From NCBI RefSeq assembly GCF_014696925.1, contig NZ_JACJQY010000014.1:1-64000 (forward strand): 64,000 nucleotides of DNA, read 5' to 3'. Origin of the DNA: Phormidium tenue FACHB-1050 (GTDB lineage Bacteria > Cyanobacteriota > Cyanobacteriia > Pseudanabaenales > Pseudanabaenaceae). Positions 34,258 through 43,429 of this stretch are shown here, in pieces. The notes under the pieces were generated by a model. It made no database searches, was not told where the DNA came from, and saw nothing but the letters and a program-made list of their open reading frames with translations. Position 1 is the first letter of the stretch; each line of letters begins with the position of its first letter. The position numbers and the translations under genes were made by a program.

Positions 34258-34316
34258 ATAACCTTCTGCGTAAGGTGAGTTCAATAAAATCCAAATAAAA
34301 TTTAGTAGTAAATAAA

Positions 34317-35264
34317 ATGGCACTTGGTCAATTAGTCAATGGTACATGGACAACAGAATGGACAGAACGCAATGAGAAGGGACAATTTCAGCGTATGTCC
34401 ACGCAGTTTCATCAGTGGATTACCGCAGATGGCTCCAGTGGCTTTAAGGCAGAATCTGGACGCTATCATCTCTACATTTCCTTGGGATGTCCTTGGGCGC
34501 ATCGCACGGTATTGCTATGGAAGTTAAAGGGATTAGAGAATATCATCAGTCTATCGATAGTCGATCCCGTGATTAGCGAGCAAGGCTGGCAATTTTCCGA
34601 CTATACAGGCTCTATTCGCGATACTGTCAATCACGCCGATTATTTATGGCAAGTATATGTCAAGTCTAGTCCAACCTACACGGGAAGGGTGACAGTGCCT
34701 GTATTGTGGGATAAGCAGACCAATCAGATTGTCAATAATGAATCGCGGCAAATCATCCAAATGTTTAATTCTGAATTCAACGAATTCTTAGATTCAGAAT
34801 TTCAAAACATCGATTTTTATCCGCCACATCTGCGCGAAGCGGTTGATCGCATTCTCGATGATATCTACCAGCCAATCAATAATGGCGTATATCGCTGTGG
34901 ATTCGCCACTTCTCAAGCAGCCTATGATGAAGCTGTCACTGAGTTGTTTCAAGCCTTAGAAAAGTATGAGGCTATCCTCGGACAACAAAGATATTTGTGT
35001 GGCACGCAAATAACCCTCGCAGATTGGTGTTTATTTACGACTCTATTTCGATTTGACTTGGCTTATTATGGGCTATTTAAGTGCAATGTTAAGCGCTTAG
35101 TAGATTTCCCAAATCTATGGAACTATTGCCGCGAGTTATACCAATATGGTGAGGCTCAATCCGTTTGCAGTATCGACCATGTAAAGCACCTCTATTATGC
35201 GGGTTTACCTGAACTCAATCCATCTCGTATTGTCCCCACAGGCCCCGCGATCGCTTTTGGATAA
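34317..35264 (+). CDS. Glutathionyl-hydroquinone reductase (Xi-class GST)
   Basis: A 315-residue GST-superfamily enzyme. The catalytic Cys is in SLGCPWAHRTVLLWKLKGL, the family-specific CPWAHR motif; YHLYISLG precedes it. It reduces glutathionyl-hydroquinones, recycling quinones that have reacted with glutathione. The helical C-terminal domain contains ADWCLFTTLFRFD. Placement next to MarR and a ring-cleaving dioxygenase suggests a quinone/catechol stress role. Confidence 0.92.
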   Translation: MALGQLVNGTWTTEWTERNEKGQFQRMSTQFHQWITADGSSGFKAESGRYHLYISLGCPWAHRTVLLWKLKGLENIISLSIVDPVISEQGWQFSDYTGSIRDTVNHADYLWQVYVKSSPTYTGRVTVPVLWDKQTNQIVNNESRQIIQMFNSEFNEFLDSEFQNIDFYPPHLREAVDRILDDIYQPINNGVYRCGFATSQAAYDEAVTELFQALEKYEAILGQQRYLCGTQITLADWCLFTTLFRFDLAYYGLFKCNVKRLVDFPNLWNYCRELYQYGEAQSVCSIDHVKHLYYAGLPELNPSRIVPTGPAIAFG

Positions 35265-35275
35265 TTGCATAATCG

Positions 35276-37120
35276 TCATTTGTAGCCTGCTGCTTGCAGA
35301 GAAAAAAGATGGGCATAGCGTCCATCGGTAGCTAATAACTGCTCATGACTGCCTTGCTCGATAATTCTGCCATCAGCCATCACGATGATTTTATCCGCCA
35401 TGCGGACAGTGGAAAAACGATGGGAAATGAGAACTACCATCTGATCCTTGGTGAGCGAACGGAAATGATTGAAAATATTCATCTCTGCCTCCGCATCCAT
35501 TGCCGCAGTTGGTTCATCGAGGACGAGAATATCCGCTTGCGATCGCATAAAAGCTCTTGACAGAGCAATTTTTTGCCATTGACCACCCGATAGTTCTTGA
35601 CCACCCTTAAACCATCTACCTAACTGCGTTCCAAATTTCTGCGGCATATTGTTAATAAATGGTTTTGCCATGCCTTTCTCGGTGGCAACTTCCCATTCTT
35701 GATATTCATTTAGCCGTTCGACATCGCCGACACCGACGTTCTCTCCCACGGTAAATTGATACTGCACAAAGTTCTGAAAGATTACACCAATTCTCTTTCG
35801 CAAAACATCGATATCCCAATCATTCAAGTCCACACCATCTAGTAAAATCTGACCGCTCGTAGGCACGTATAACCGAGTCAGGAGTTTAATTAATGTAGTT
35901 TTGCCAGAGCCATTTTCACCAACGATCGCTAGTTTTTCGCCATGTTGCAGATGCAGTGAAATATCCTTTAAAACTGGTTCTTGGCTTTCAGGATAGCAAA
36001 AAGACACATTTTCAAATCTGATGCCATCAGGCTCAAGCCCTCTGGTAATCCTCCCATCAGATTTGGGAATTGGCTGTTCGAGAAATTCGTAGAGATTGGC
36101 TAAATAGAGATTGTCCTCATACATGCCACCGATGGAGGTTAGCGCTGATGCAAAAGTAGACTGACCTTGACGGAATACGACTAAATACATTGTCATTTCC
36201 CCTAAGCTGATCTTGCCTGCGATCGCCTCCATCACAATCCATGCGTAGGCAGCATAAAACGCGCCCGTACTCAGCAATCCCAACAGATATCCCCAAAATC
36301 CCTTTTGAATAGTAAGATTGCGATCTTCGTCAAATAGGCGATCAAAAATATCGCGATAACGCTGCAACAGCATTCCACCTAATTGATAAAGCTGGACTTC
36401 CTTGGCATAATCTTCTCGCGCCAGTAAAGTCTCTAGATAATGCTGTTGCCGAGTTTCAGGCGATCGCCATTTGAACAGTCGGAATGAATGCTCCGAGAAC
36501 TTGGTTTCAGCGATAAAAGAGGGAATTGCCGCTAAAACTAAAACGATCACTGCCCAAACTGAAAAGTTGAGTAACAAGCCGCTAAAGGTCAATAGAGTCA
36601 GCGCTGATTGACCTAAACCAAAGATGCGACTGATCAGCGATAGTGGACGACTGGAAGCTTGCGATCGCGCCTGAGACATCTTGTCATAAAATTCTGAATC
36701 CTCAAAATGAGCGAGATCGAGGGTGAGCGCTTTTTCTAAAATCAAGACGTTCACTCTTTGCCCAAGTAGCACGCGCAGCAATGATTGAGATACGGTCAAT
36801 CCCTTTTGCGCCGCCGCCAAAATCACAATTAAAATCGCTTCAAATCCGACATAACTCAATGCCAAATTGCGATCGCTTAACAATCCACTCCGCGAAGCCA
36901 ACACGACGCTATCAACAATCAACTTGCCCACATAGGCGATCGCTGCTGGTAATAGCCCACTCATGATCGTGAAAATAGCGATCACCACAGTTAAAACTCG
37001 GCTAGTAGTCCAAACTAGTCCTAAAGCCTTGATTCCGTAGCGAAATATCGATACAGACTTCCGTAAAGTCTTGTGGAATGATTTCCATCCTTTAGAGTTA
37101 TTTTTATTCTTTTTTGCCAT
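35276..37120 (-). CDS. ABC exporter, fused permease-ATPase
   Basis: A 614-residue half-transporter. The N-terminal 330 residues hold six predicted membrane segments (for example VLTVVIAIFTIMSGLLPAAI); the C-terminus is a nucleotide-binding domain with Walker A GENGSGKTTLI, signature LSGGQWQKIALSRA, Walker B ILVLDEPTAAMD and the His switch SHRFSTV. It probably works as a homodimer in the plasma membrane. Peptide, lipid or drug export cannot be distinguished. No partner gene. Confidence 0.9.
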   Translation of the reverse strand: MAKKNKNNSKGWKSFHKTLRKSVSIFRYGIKALGLVWTTSRVLTVVIAIFTIMSGLLPAAIAYVGKLIVDSVVLASRSGLLSDRNLALSYVGFEAILIVILAAAQKGLTVSQSLLRVLLGQRVNVLILEKALTLDLAHFEDSEFYDKMSQARSQASSRPLSLISRIFGLGQSALTLLTFSGLLLNFSVWAVIVLVLAAIPSFIAETKFSEHSFRLFKWRSPETRQQHYLETLLAREDYAKEVQLYQLGGMLLQRYRDIFDRLFDEDRNLTIQKGFWGYLLGLLSTGAFYAAYAWIVMEAIAGKISLGEMTMYLVVFRQGQSTFASALTSIGGMYEDNLYLANLYEFLEQPIPKSDGRITRGLEPDGIRFENVSFCYPESQEPVLKDISLHLQHGEKLAIVGENGSGKTTLIKLLTRLYVPTSGQILLDGVDLNDWDIDVLRKRIGVIFQNFVQYQFTVGENVGVGDVERLNEYQEWEVATEKGMAKPFINNMPQKFGTQLGRWFKGGQELSGGQWQKIALSRAFMRSQADILVLDEPTAAMDAEAEMNIFNHFRSLTKDQMVVLISHRFSTVRMADKIIVMADGRIIEQGSHEQLLATDGRYAHLFSLQAAGYK

Positions 37121-37137
37121 ATTGCCATTTTATGCCA

Positions 37138-37172
37138 TAGGTAGAGGCAATTCATGAATCGCCTCTACCTAA
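37138..37172. repeat. Palindrome around CAATTCATGAATCG
   Basis: Arms TAGGTAGAGGCAATTC-type with complement GCCTCTACCTA, one of three copies (22920, 37138, 37660). It overlaps the stop codon of the next gene. Confidence 0.6.
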
Positions 37173-37641
37173 TAAATGATCGCCTAATTGATCGCCAGTA
37201 AGCGCCGATGGGAAACTGGGTGTAGTCGCGAGTAATTGATAACAGCACAAATAAGTGACCGCAAAATGTGGCGATCGCCCAAAACTTGGGAAACCATGCT
37301 AAGGGAACATCAGGGTCGGGTGCAAAAAAATAAGCCGCAAGGGAGGCGATCGCGGTGGGGATGATTACTAATAAAATGCCCAAAATGCTCAACCAACGAC
37401 TGTTATAAACCTGCACAGCGTTTGCATTTTCCCAACGCTTACCCGTCCAAGCCCATCGCAATGTAGAGATGGTATCCGCCATTCGCAAAAATTGTTGACG
37501 CTGATCTTCACTTTGCTCTAGCAGGAAAATATGACTACAAAAGTCGCAAGCCAGAGACTCCATCATCGGCATGGGCGCAATCTGTCCACGCATACAGACA
37601 GGGCAAGGTGCGGCAGGCGATCGCGAACTAAAATAACTCAT
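37165..37641 (-). CDS. Small membrane protein with zinc-ribbon-like N-terminus
   Basis: A 158-residue protein. CPVC near residue 12 and CDFC near residue 31 make a treble-clef-like zinc ribbon at the N-terminus. Two hydrophobic segments follow (ILGILLVIIPTAIASLAAYFF and FWAIATFCGHLFVLLSI). The ATG at 37641 is chosen: the upstream frame reads into a palindrome. Its function is unknown; an upstream SIMPL gene on the same strand may share its transcript. Confidence 0.6.
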   Translation of the reverse strand: MSYFSSRSPAAPCPVCMRGQIAPMPMMESLACDFCSHIFLLEQSEDQRQQFLRMADTISTLRWAWTGKRWENANAVQVYNSRWLSILGILLVIIPTAIASLAAYFFAPDPDVPLAWFPKFWAIATFCGHLFVLLSITRDYTQFPIGAYWRSIRRSFIR

Positions 37642-37659
37642 GGCTTCACCGAATAATAC

Positions 37660-37695
37660 AAGTAGTGGCAATTCATGAATTGCCGCTACTTGTAT
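37660..37695. repeat. Palindrome around CAATTCATGAATTG (copy 3)
   Basis: Arms AATACAAGTAGTGGCAATTC and near-complement; it touches the stop of the SIMPL-domain gene. Confidence 0.65.
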
Positions 37696-38453
37696 TATTC
37701 AACAGCAAAGGTAATCGCAACCACAGCCCGAATATCTTTGTCGATGGAGGTGGTGTTGTAAGAGCCACTGTTGCTGACTTCGGTGGAATATCGCGCTGTA
37801 ATTTGAAAGACATCGGTTTCCGCCTTGCGAATTGTGCCAAGACGACTACCTGAGACATTGACGATCGCATCACCTCTAGCCTTAGCATCTTTGGTCGCTT
37901 CCGAAATCATTTCTACTCGCAACTGACTAAGCTGTGTATAGAGATATTCCGCAGGGTCTGAGGTGAAGGGAATGCCCTCGTTAATCAAGTCGGTACTTGA
38001 TTGGGCGATCGCACTAATACCATCAACATCCTTAGAGCGAATCTCAAAGCGTTGAATTAGTCGATAGGCGATGTTTTTGCCAGTTTGCACTCCGTTACTA
38101 TTGGTTTCAGGAATAGGCTGAGTTTCGATCGCACTCACGGTGATCGCGTCATCAGGAATATTTTTGCTCTTGAGGTAGGTACGCACGCGCTCGTTGTAGC
38201 GTTTGAGTTCTTGGAAGGCAAGGGGCAATGTTGTCTGTTGACTAGAAACGGAGCTACGCCAGATCACAAAGTCAGCACGGATCGGGCGGGTCGATGAACC
38301 GATTACGGTCAAGATGTCATTTGACCTAAGCGATCGCAGGGCATTGCCAGCGAGATAGGCGCTACCGACAAGGGCGATCGATAGGGCAAGCATTCCGCTA
38401 AATAGTTGGGGAAATGGCGCAACTGGTTTGGGGAGGTTGGATTCTGGTTGCAT
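37695..38453 (-). CDS. SIMPL-domain (DUF541) protein
   Basis: A 252-residue protein with an N-terminal membrane anchor or signal (LFSGMLALSIALVGSAYLAG). Residues 40-250 form a SIMPL/DUF541 domain: starts LRSNDILTVIGSSTRPI, contains IPDDAITVSAIETQPI and the KDAKARGDAIVNVSGSRLGTI block. Related periplasmic proteins affect stress or signalling (BP26/OMP28 group). No enzymatic residues are known. The following 57 bases contain the CAATTCATGAATTG-type palindrome at 37660-37695, and the membrane protein gene comes next. Confidence 0.85.
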   Translation of the reverse strand: MQPESNLPKPVAPFPQLFSGMLALSIALVGSAYLAGNALRSLRSNDILTVIGSSTRPIRADFVIWRSSVSSQQTTLPLAFQELKRYNERVRTYLKSKNIPDDAITVSAIETQPIPETNSNGVQTGKNIAYRLIQRFEIRSKDVDGISAIAQSSTDLINEGIPFTSDPAEYLYTQLSQLRVEMISEATKDAKARGDAIVNVSGSRLGTIRKAETDVFQITARYSTEVSNSGSYNTTSIDKDIRAVVAITFAVE

Positions 38454-38539
38454 GGCTTTGTGGGGAATTGAGGCTACATTAGCTGACGTAAATATGTTTT
38501 GCTAGTTAGCGGATTGCAATAAATCTCAATGTCGGTTTT

Positions 38540-38655
38540 TATAGCTATAGCCACCTGTATCAGGAAAAATCAAAACCCAAATAATGTGAGGCGGCGCTTC
38601 GCGCCGCCTCACATTATTTGGGTTTTATGTCCTAACATGAATGGCGACAGCTATA
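38540..38655. repeat. Composite palindromic repeat (family A)
   Basis: Outer ends TATAGCTATAGCC and GGCGACAGCTATA enclose a palindrome with arms AAACCCAAATAATGTGAGGC and a GGCGCTTCGCGCC centre. Same outer ends as 46347-46446. Confidence 0.8.
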
Positions 38656-38749
38656 CTATGTCGTCAACAATTTGCCAACAGCGATCGCTGCTAGGATAAA
38701 TTTGCTATATAGGGTTAAACTTTAGGCACTATCAGAATTTTGTGAGTGC

Positions 38750-40066
38750 ATGAGACAAAAGGATATGACAAGCGATCGCATCGATAGATTTCAAGCATCT
38801 TCACGTAATTTACAATTGTTGCCTCTTTTGTCAGACGAGGAGCGTGAAAATTTTTGGGTAGATCATGGTAGTGATTGTATTGATCGCTTAGAGCAGAAGG
38901 TTTTAGACTGCAACGAAAGTAATAATCAGATTATGTTTGCGGGGCATCGTGGCTGCGGCAAGTCAACGCTGCTATTTGAGTTTTCGCAGATTATGCAGGA
39001 TCGATATTTTACGGTGTTTTTCTCTATCTCTGATTTCATACAGATGAAAGAGGTTAACCATATTAATATTCTGTTTGTAATTGCCTTAAAGATGATGGAA
39101 AAGGCTGAACGGGATCATGTGAAAATAGCTGATGATAAAAAACAAGCTTTTTTTGATTGGTTTAAGGAACGTACCACGACAGAAACGGTTGGCGTTTCAG
39201 GTCAAATGAGCGTTGGTATAAATCTGCTTGAGATGATTAAAGCCAATCTCTCAACAGAACAAAGTATTAAGGAAGAAATTAAAACTAAATTCACACAGAA
39301 TTTTCGTGATTTAGTTGACACTTTGAATGCGATCGCTACACAAATTAAGTTAGCAACTAAGCAAGAGATTTTGGTAATTGTTGATGATTTGGATAAATTT
39401 GATGTTGAGGAGGTTGATCGGGTCTTTCAAAAGAATTTAAAGGCGTTACTAGAACCGAAATTTATCATTATCTATACATTGCCGATCGCTACGATCCGCG
39501 AGGCAGTTTTAAGGAAACATATTGAGGATGAGACTGGCAATGAGATTTTTGTGATGCCTGTCTTAAAACTCTATGCTAAGGGTGTGAATCGTCAGCCTGA
39601 TGGCAAGCCTGAAGCGGCGGCGATGCAGGTGTTGCAATCGGTCATAACAAGGCGTATTGATGCGGATCTGTTAGAGGATGGCATTGTCGAAAAAATTGCC
39701 TTGAGTAGTGGCGGCGTGTTGCGCGATGTGGTGCGGATTGCTCAAAGGTGTTGTAGTGAGGTTTTGGTAAAACTAAGACGGATGAAAAGGCAAAAGCAAA
39801 GTATTGATCATGTGCGGATTGATCAGGATATTTTGCAGGAGTCTCTGGATAAGTTACGGAATGATATTCAGTTGGGATTGAGTAAGACCGATCGCGAGAT
39901 CTTAGTGCAAGTCTATAATCAATTCATTCCTGAGAATCCGAAAGAGGAAGCATTTCTGATCTTGTTGCATACTGTGGTGGTGATCGAATATCGCAATCGC
40001 GAGAGTTGGTATGATGTGCATCCTTTGATTATGGAGCAGTTGAAGATAGAAAAGTTGATTCCATAA
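38750..40066 (+). CDS. P-loop ATPase, STAND/AAA-like
   Basis: A 438-residue ATPase. Walker A is AGHRGCGKST (about residue 65); Walker B is ILVIVDDLDKFD (about 205); an arginine-containing sensor region is near LPIATIREAVLRKH. The C-terminal 100 residues are helical, with a winged-helix-like stretch (SKTDREILVQVY). It precedes a TPR-repeat gene by 116 bases in the same direction, which makes the two a likely pair. No membrane segments. The function is unknown. Confidence 0.75.
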   Translation: MRQKDMTSDRIDRFQASSRNLQLLPLLSDEERENFWVDHGSDCIDRLEQKVLDCNESNNQIMFAGHRGCGKSTLLFEFSQIMQDRYFTVFFSISDFIQMKEVNHINILFVIALKMMEKAERDHVKIADDKKQAFFDWFKERTTTETVGVSGQMSVGINLLEMIKANLSTEQSIKEEIKTKFTQNFRDLVDTLNAIATQIKLATKQEILVIVDDLDKFDVEEVDRVFQKNLKALLEPKFIIIYTLPIATIREAVLRKHIEDETGNEIFVMPVLKLYAKGVNRQPDGKPEAAAMQVLQSVITRRIDADLLEDGIVEKIALSSGGVLRDVVRIAQRCCSEVLVKLRRMKRQKQSIDHVRIDQDILQESLDKLRNDIQLGLSKTDREILVQVYNQFIPENPKEEAFLILLHTVVVIEYRNRESWYDVHPLIMEQLKIEKLIP

Positions 40067-40078
40067 GTAATGTTATCT

Positions 40079-40156
40079 AGCCCCCTAAATCCCCCAATAC
40101 TGGGGGACTTCAAGATTAGATTATTCTTGTTCCCCCAGTATTGGGGGATAGGGGGC
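40079..40156. repeat. Inverted repeat of CCCCC-type between ATPase and TPR genes
   Basis: Arms CCCCCTAAATCCCCCAATAC continuing TGGGGGA (40081-40107) and complement at about 40130-40156. Each arm is itself a small hairpin (CCCCCAATACTGGGGG). It occupies nearly all of the intergenic gap. Confidence 0.75.
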
Positions 40157-40182
40157 GAAACCTGTAACCGTAGCAAGAGAAA

Positions 40183-41964
40183 ATGTCCGACCTAATCGTT
40201 CTCAATGAAGAAAATGCCAATGTTTACGATCGCCTTGTCGTATCCCTTGAGGCTGGATTGGGAACGTTACAGATTTTGATCGCTGTGTGTGATAACTCTG
40301 CTCTGAAACAGGAGCTGATTAAGCGCTATGAGTCGGAGTTAGAGGCGGAGGGAGTGCGGGTCTATCGGTTGGCGTTAAATCCTGGTGAGCCGAGTTTGTT
40401 GCAGGCTTTGATTGATGGGAAGATTGAGAAGAATCAACAGGCGATCGCGACGGTGTTGGGGGCGGAGAAGTTAAGTAATTTAGGTGCAAATAATCGCGAA
40501 AGGTTAGATAGTTTTTTGGGCTATTTGCAATGGACACGGGAGGCTTTGCGGGGTTATCCTTTGCCAATTGTATTGTGGTTGCCTTCGGCGTTATTAGTGG
40601 AGGTCGCCCAAAAAGCGCCCGATTTTTGGAGTTGGCGCGGTGGGGTGTTTAACTTTGGGTTTGCGAAGTTGGATTTGTCGAATGTGCGATTTAGTAACAA
40701 TAAAGATTTTGCGTCAGCACAAAGTGATACTTCCAAAAGCTCAAGTTCTGTGCTTTCGGTAAAACAACTAGAAGATTCTCTTGCAGAAGCAATTAAGGCT
40801 TGGGGTGAGGATAGCGCTAATATTGAACCAATTTATGCTCAATTAGGTAAGCTTTATGCGAATAGGGTTTCAAAAGGTGAAACGGATGATCGAGAAAGGG
40901 AAACTGTTTTAGCAGAAACATATCTCATGCGGGCTGTTGATTTACAAAAGAAATATAAACGCAAATCCGATCAGACTTATTCGCTAAATAGTTTGGCTTA
41001 TATGTATAAGTTTCTTGGCTATTGGGATAAAGCAGAATCCCTTTACAAAGAATCTCTACAAATCCGAGAAGAATTAGAAGATCGAAAAGGTATTGCCTAT
41101 ATTTGGGGAGCATTAGGAGACATCGAACGCAACCGAGGCAACTGGGATGCGGCGGAATCTCTCTACAGGCAATATTTGCAAATATGTACTGAATTAGGCG
41201 ATCGCGCGGGTATGACTGCTGCTTGGGGAGTATTGGGAGGCATCGAGCGCAATCGAGGCAACTGGGATGCGGCAGAATCTCTATTTCGGCAATCTTTGCA
41301 ATTAAGAACTGAATTAGGTGATCGTGCGGGTATGGCTGAGATTTGGGGAGTATTGGGAGACATCGAGCGCAACCGAGGCAACTGGGATGCGGCGGAATCT
41401 CTCTACAGGCAATATTTGCAAATATGTACTGAATTAGGCGATCGCGCGGGTATGACTGCTGCTTGGGGAGTATTGGGAGACATCGAGCACAATCGAGGCA
41501 ACTGGGATGCGGCAGAATCTCTATTTCGGCAATCTTTGCAATTAAGAACTGAATTAGGTGATCGTGCGGGTATGGCTGAGATTTGGGGAGTATTGGGAGA
41601 CATTGAGCGCAATCGAGGCAACTGGGATGCAGCGGAATCTCTCTACAGGCAATCTTTGCAATTGCTTACTGAATTAGGCGATCGCGTGGGTATGGCTTAT
41701 TCAGTTGGTTCGCTTGGTGAAGTTGAATTAAGTAGACAGAATCTTGATTCAGCAGGAACACTCTTAAATGATGCCTTACAACGTTTTACTGAGTTAGGAA
41801 ATTTGAAATATGTAGCTGAATGCAATTTCCGATTAGCCCAAGTTTGGCAAAAGCGCGAAGAACTTCCCCTTGCTCAGGAATATTACGACAAAGCCAAAAC
41901 CATCTATCAACAACTCGGCGCAATTAAAGACTTAGAACGTATTGAAAAAGAGTGGCTGATATAA
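40183..41964 (+). CDS. TPR-repeat protein with degenerate ATPase-like N-terminal domain
   Basis: A 593-residue protein. Residues 1-165 look like an alpha/beta domain (LQILIAVCDNSALKQELI, then PIVLWLPSALLV and FWSWRGGVFNF) with no Walker A, perhaps a STAND-like remnant. Residues about 190-580 are TPR units of 40 residues, with five almost identical consensus blocks such as RNRGNWDAAESL and ELGDRAGM. At DNA level 41101-41340 and 41341-41580 differ at only five positions. TPR arrays bind peptides or proteins; the recent duplication points to fast change of the binding surface. Confidence 0.8.
   Translation: MSDLIVLNEENANVYDRLVVSLEAGLGTLQILIAVCDNSALKQELIKRYESELEAEGVRVYRLALNPGEPSLLQALIDGKIEKNQQAIATVLGAEKLSNLGANNRERLDSFLGYLQWTREALRGYPLPIVLWLPSALLVEVAQKAPDFWSWRGGVFNFGFAKLDLSNVRFSNNKDFASAQSDTSKSSSSVLSVKQLEDSLAEAIKAWGEDSANIEPIYAQLGKLYANRVSKGETDDRERETVLAETYLMRAVDLQKKYKRKSDQTYSLNSLAYMYKFLGYWDKAESLYKESLQIREELEDRKGIAYIWGALGDIERNRGNWDAAESLYRQYLQICTELGDRAGMTAAWGVLGGIERNRGNWDAAESLFRQSLQLRTELGDRAGMAEIWGVLGDIERNRGNWDAAESLYRQYLQICTELGDRAGMTAAWGVLGDIEHNRGNWDAAESLFRQSLQLRTELGDRAGMAEIWGVLGDIERNRGNWDAAESLYRQSLQLLTELGDRVGMAYSVGSLGEVELSRQNLDSAGTLLNDALQRFTELGNLKYVAECNFRLAQVWQKREELPLAQEYYDKAKTIYQQLGAIKDLERIEKEWLI
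41101..41700. repeat. 120-bp tandem TPR repeats with 240-bp higher-order period
   Basis: Five 120-bp units, each coding one TPR. Alternate units carry YRQYLQICTELGDRAGM and FRQSLQLRTELGDRAGM, so the order is A-B-A-B-C. The two A-B dimers at 41101-41340 and 41341-41580 match at 235 of 240 bases. Unequal crossover is a likely origin. Confidence 0.9.
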
Positions 41965-41996
41965 AATAAAAACAAACCGAAATCAAAAAATACAAC

Positions 41997-43349
41997 ATGC
42001 TCACCGCAATTAACCCCATCGAAACCATCTCGTTATTGCAACAAATTCAATGGGTCTCCGATCCTGTGGGTTATATGGAGACAGCAGTACGAAAATATCC
42101 AGATATATTTACAGCCAAAATTGTTGGTTTCGGCAGCTCGATCGTATTTGTGAACGAACCCCAAGCCATCCAGCAAATCCTCACCAACGATCGCAAACAA
42201 TTTAGCACTCCTGGAGAACTAAATGCCATCTTAGCGCCGATCTTGGGACACTCAGGCATCATCATGTTAGATGGCGATCGCCACAAAAAGCGCAGACAAC
42301 TGATCATGCCATCATTTCATGGTTCCCGAATGCAAAATTATGGACAGTTAGTTTTCGAGATCACAACTAAAATATTTGACAAATTATTCGCAAATAAAAC
42401 AGTAAATCCTAACTTTCTTGCCCGTGAAGCAATGCAAGATATCTCATTGCAAATTATCTTACAAGCAGTATTTGGTCTGTACGAAGGAGAACGTTGTCAG
42501 CAGCTCAAGACGCTCATGACCAAAATGTCCGAACTATTTGTTTCGCCTTTATCTTCTTCTTTTCTATTTTTCCCAGCCATTCAAAAAGATCTTGGGGCTT
42601 GGAGTCCTTGGGGGAACTTGATCCGCCAAAGGACGCAAATCGATCAGTTAATCTATACGGAAATAGCGGAACGTCGCGCCAATCTCGATCTGAATCGCAC
42701 AGACATTCTATCGATGCTAATGGCGGCGAGGGATGAAGAAGGTAATCCCATGACAGATTTGGAATTGCGCGACGAACTTCTCACATTATTGTTTGCAGGA
42801 CATGAAACCACAGCCACAGCCATGTCTTGGGCTTTATATTGGATTCATCACTTGCCAGATATCAAAGAGAAACTATTGCAAGAGTTAAAGAGCGTCACCG
42901 ATCCAACGGATTGGATGAGCATTTTTCGATTGCCTTACCTGACCGCAGTTTGCAATGAGACTTTACGCATTTATCCAGTAGGAATGCTCACCTTCCCTAG
43001 AGTTGTCCAAGAGCCAGTGGAACTATTAGGATACAAACTGGAGTCAAATACGATTGTACTGGGTTGCATCTATCTCTTACATCATCGTGAAGAGTTGTAT
43101 CCTGACTCTACTCAATTTAAACCAGAGCGCTTCTTAGATCACCAATTTTCACCCTATGAGTTTATGCCCTTTGGTGGCGGTGTGCGTCGCTGTGTGGGTG
43201 AGGCTTTAGCCCAATTTGAGATGAAGATCGTTTTGGCAACAATTCTCGCCAACTATGATTTGGAGTTAGCCGATCATAAGCCAGTTAAGCCACAACGCCG
43301 AGGTGTCACCCTTGCCCCTGCTGGTGGTATCAAAATGACTTTAAAATAG
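41997..43349 (+). CDS. Cytochrome P450
   Basis: A 450-residue P450 with heme motif FGGGVRRCVGEALAQFE (axial Cys), I-helix LFAGHETTATAM and K-helix NETLRIYP. It resembles the CYP110 family common in cyanobacteria, which oxidises fatty acids or alkanes; the substrate is not resolved by eye. No N-terminal membrane anchor is apparent. It begins 32 bases after the TPR gene in the same direction, so co-transcription is likely, although the stop codon lies in a hairpin. Confidence 0.9.
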   Translation: MLTAINPIETISLLQQIQWVSDPVGYMETAVRKYPDIFTAKIVGFGSSIVFVNEPQAIQQILTNDRKQFSTPGELNAILAPILGHSGIIMLDGDRHKKRRQLIMPSFHGSRMQNYGQLVFEITTKIFDKLFANKTVNPNFLAREAMQDISLQIILQAVFGLYEGERCQQLKTLMTKMSELFVSPLSSSFLFFPAIQKDLGAWSPWGNLIRQRTQIDQLIYTEIAERRANLDLNRTDILSMLMAARDEEGNPMTDLELRDELLTLLFAGHETTATAMSWALYWIHHLPDIKEKLLQELKSVTDPTDWMSIFRLPYLTAVCNETLRIYPVGMLTFPRVVQEPVELLGYKLESNTIVLGCIYLLHHREELYPDSTQFKPERFLDHQFSPYEFMPFGGGVRRCVGEALAQFEMKIVLATILANYDLELADHKPVKPQRRGVTLAPAGGIKMTLK

Positions 43350-43395
43350 AAGTAATTCTAGTAGCGTGGCTTCGCCACGCTACTAGAATTACTTC
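43349..43395. terminator. Hairpin overlapping the P450 stop
   Basis: Perfect arms GAAGTAATTCTAGTAGCGTG and complement with GGCTTCGCC-type centre. The TAG stop ends at its first base. Confidence 0.75.
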
Positions 43396-43429
43396 AGAAA
43401 ATACTAAGGGGATTTAGGAGCCAACTCAT

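Noticed and set aside
41163..41621. Two near-identical 72-codon frames on the minus strand opposite the TPR gene
   Set aside because: They are shadows of the tandem TPR repeats; the duplication belongs to the coding strand and the translated sequences have no protein-like features.
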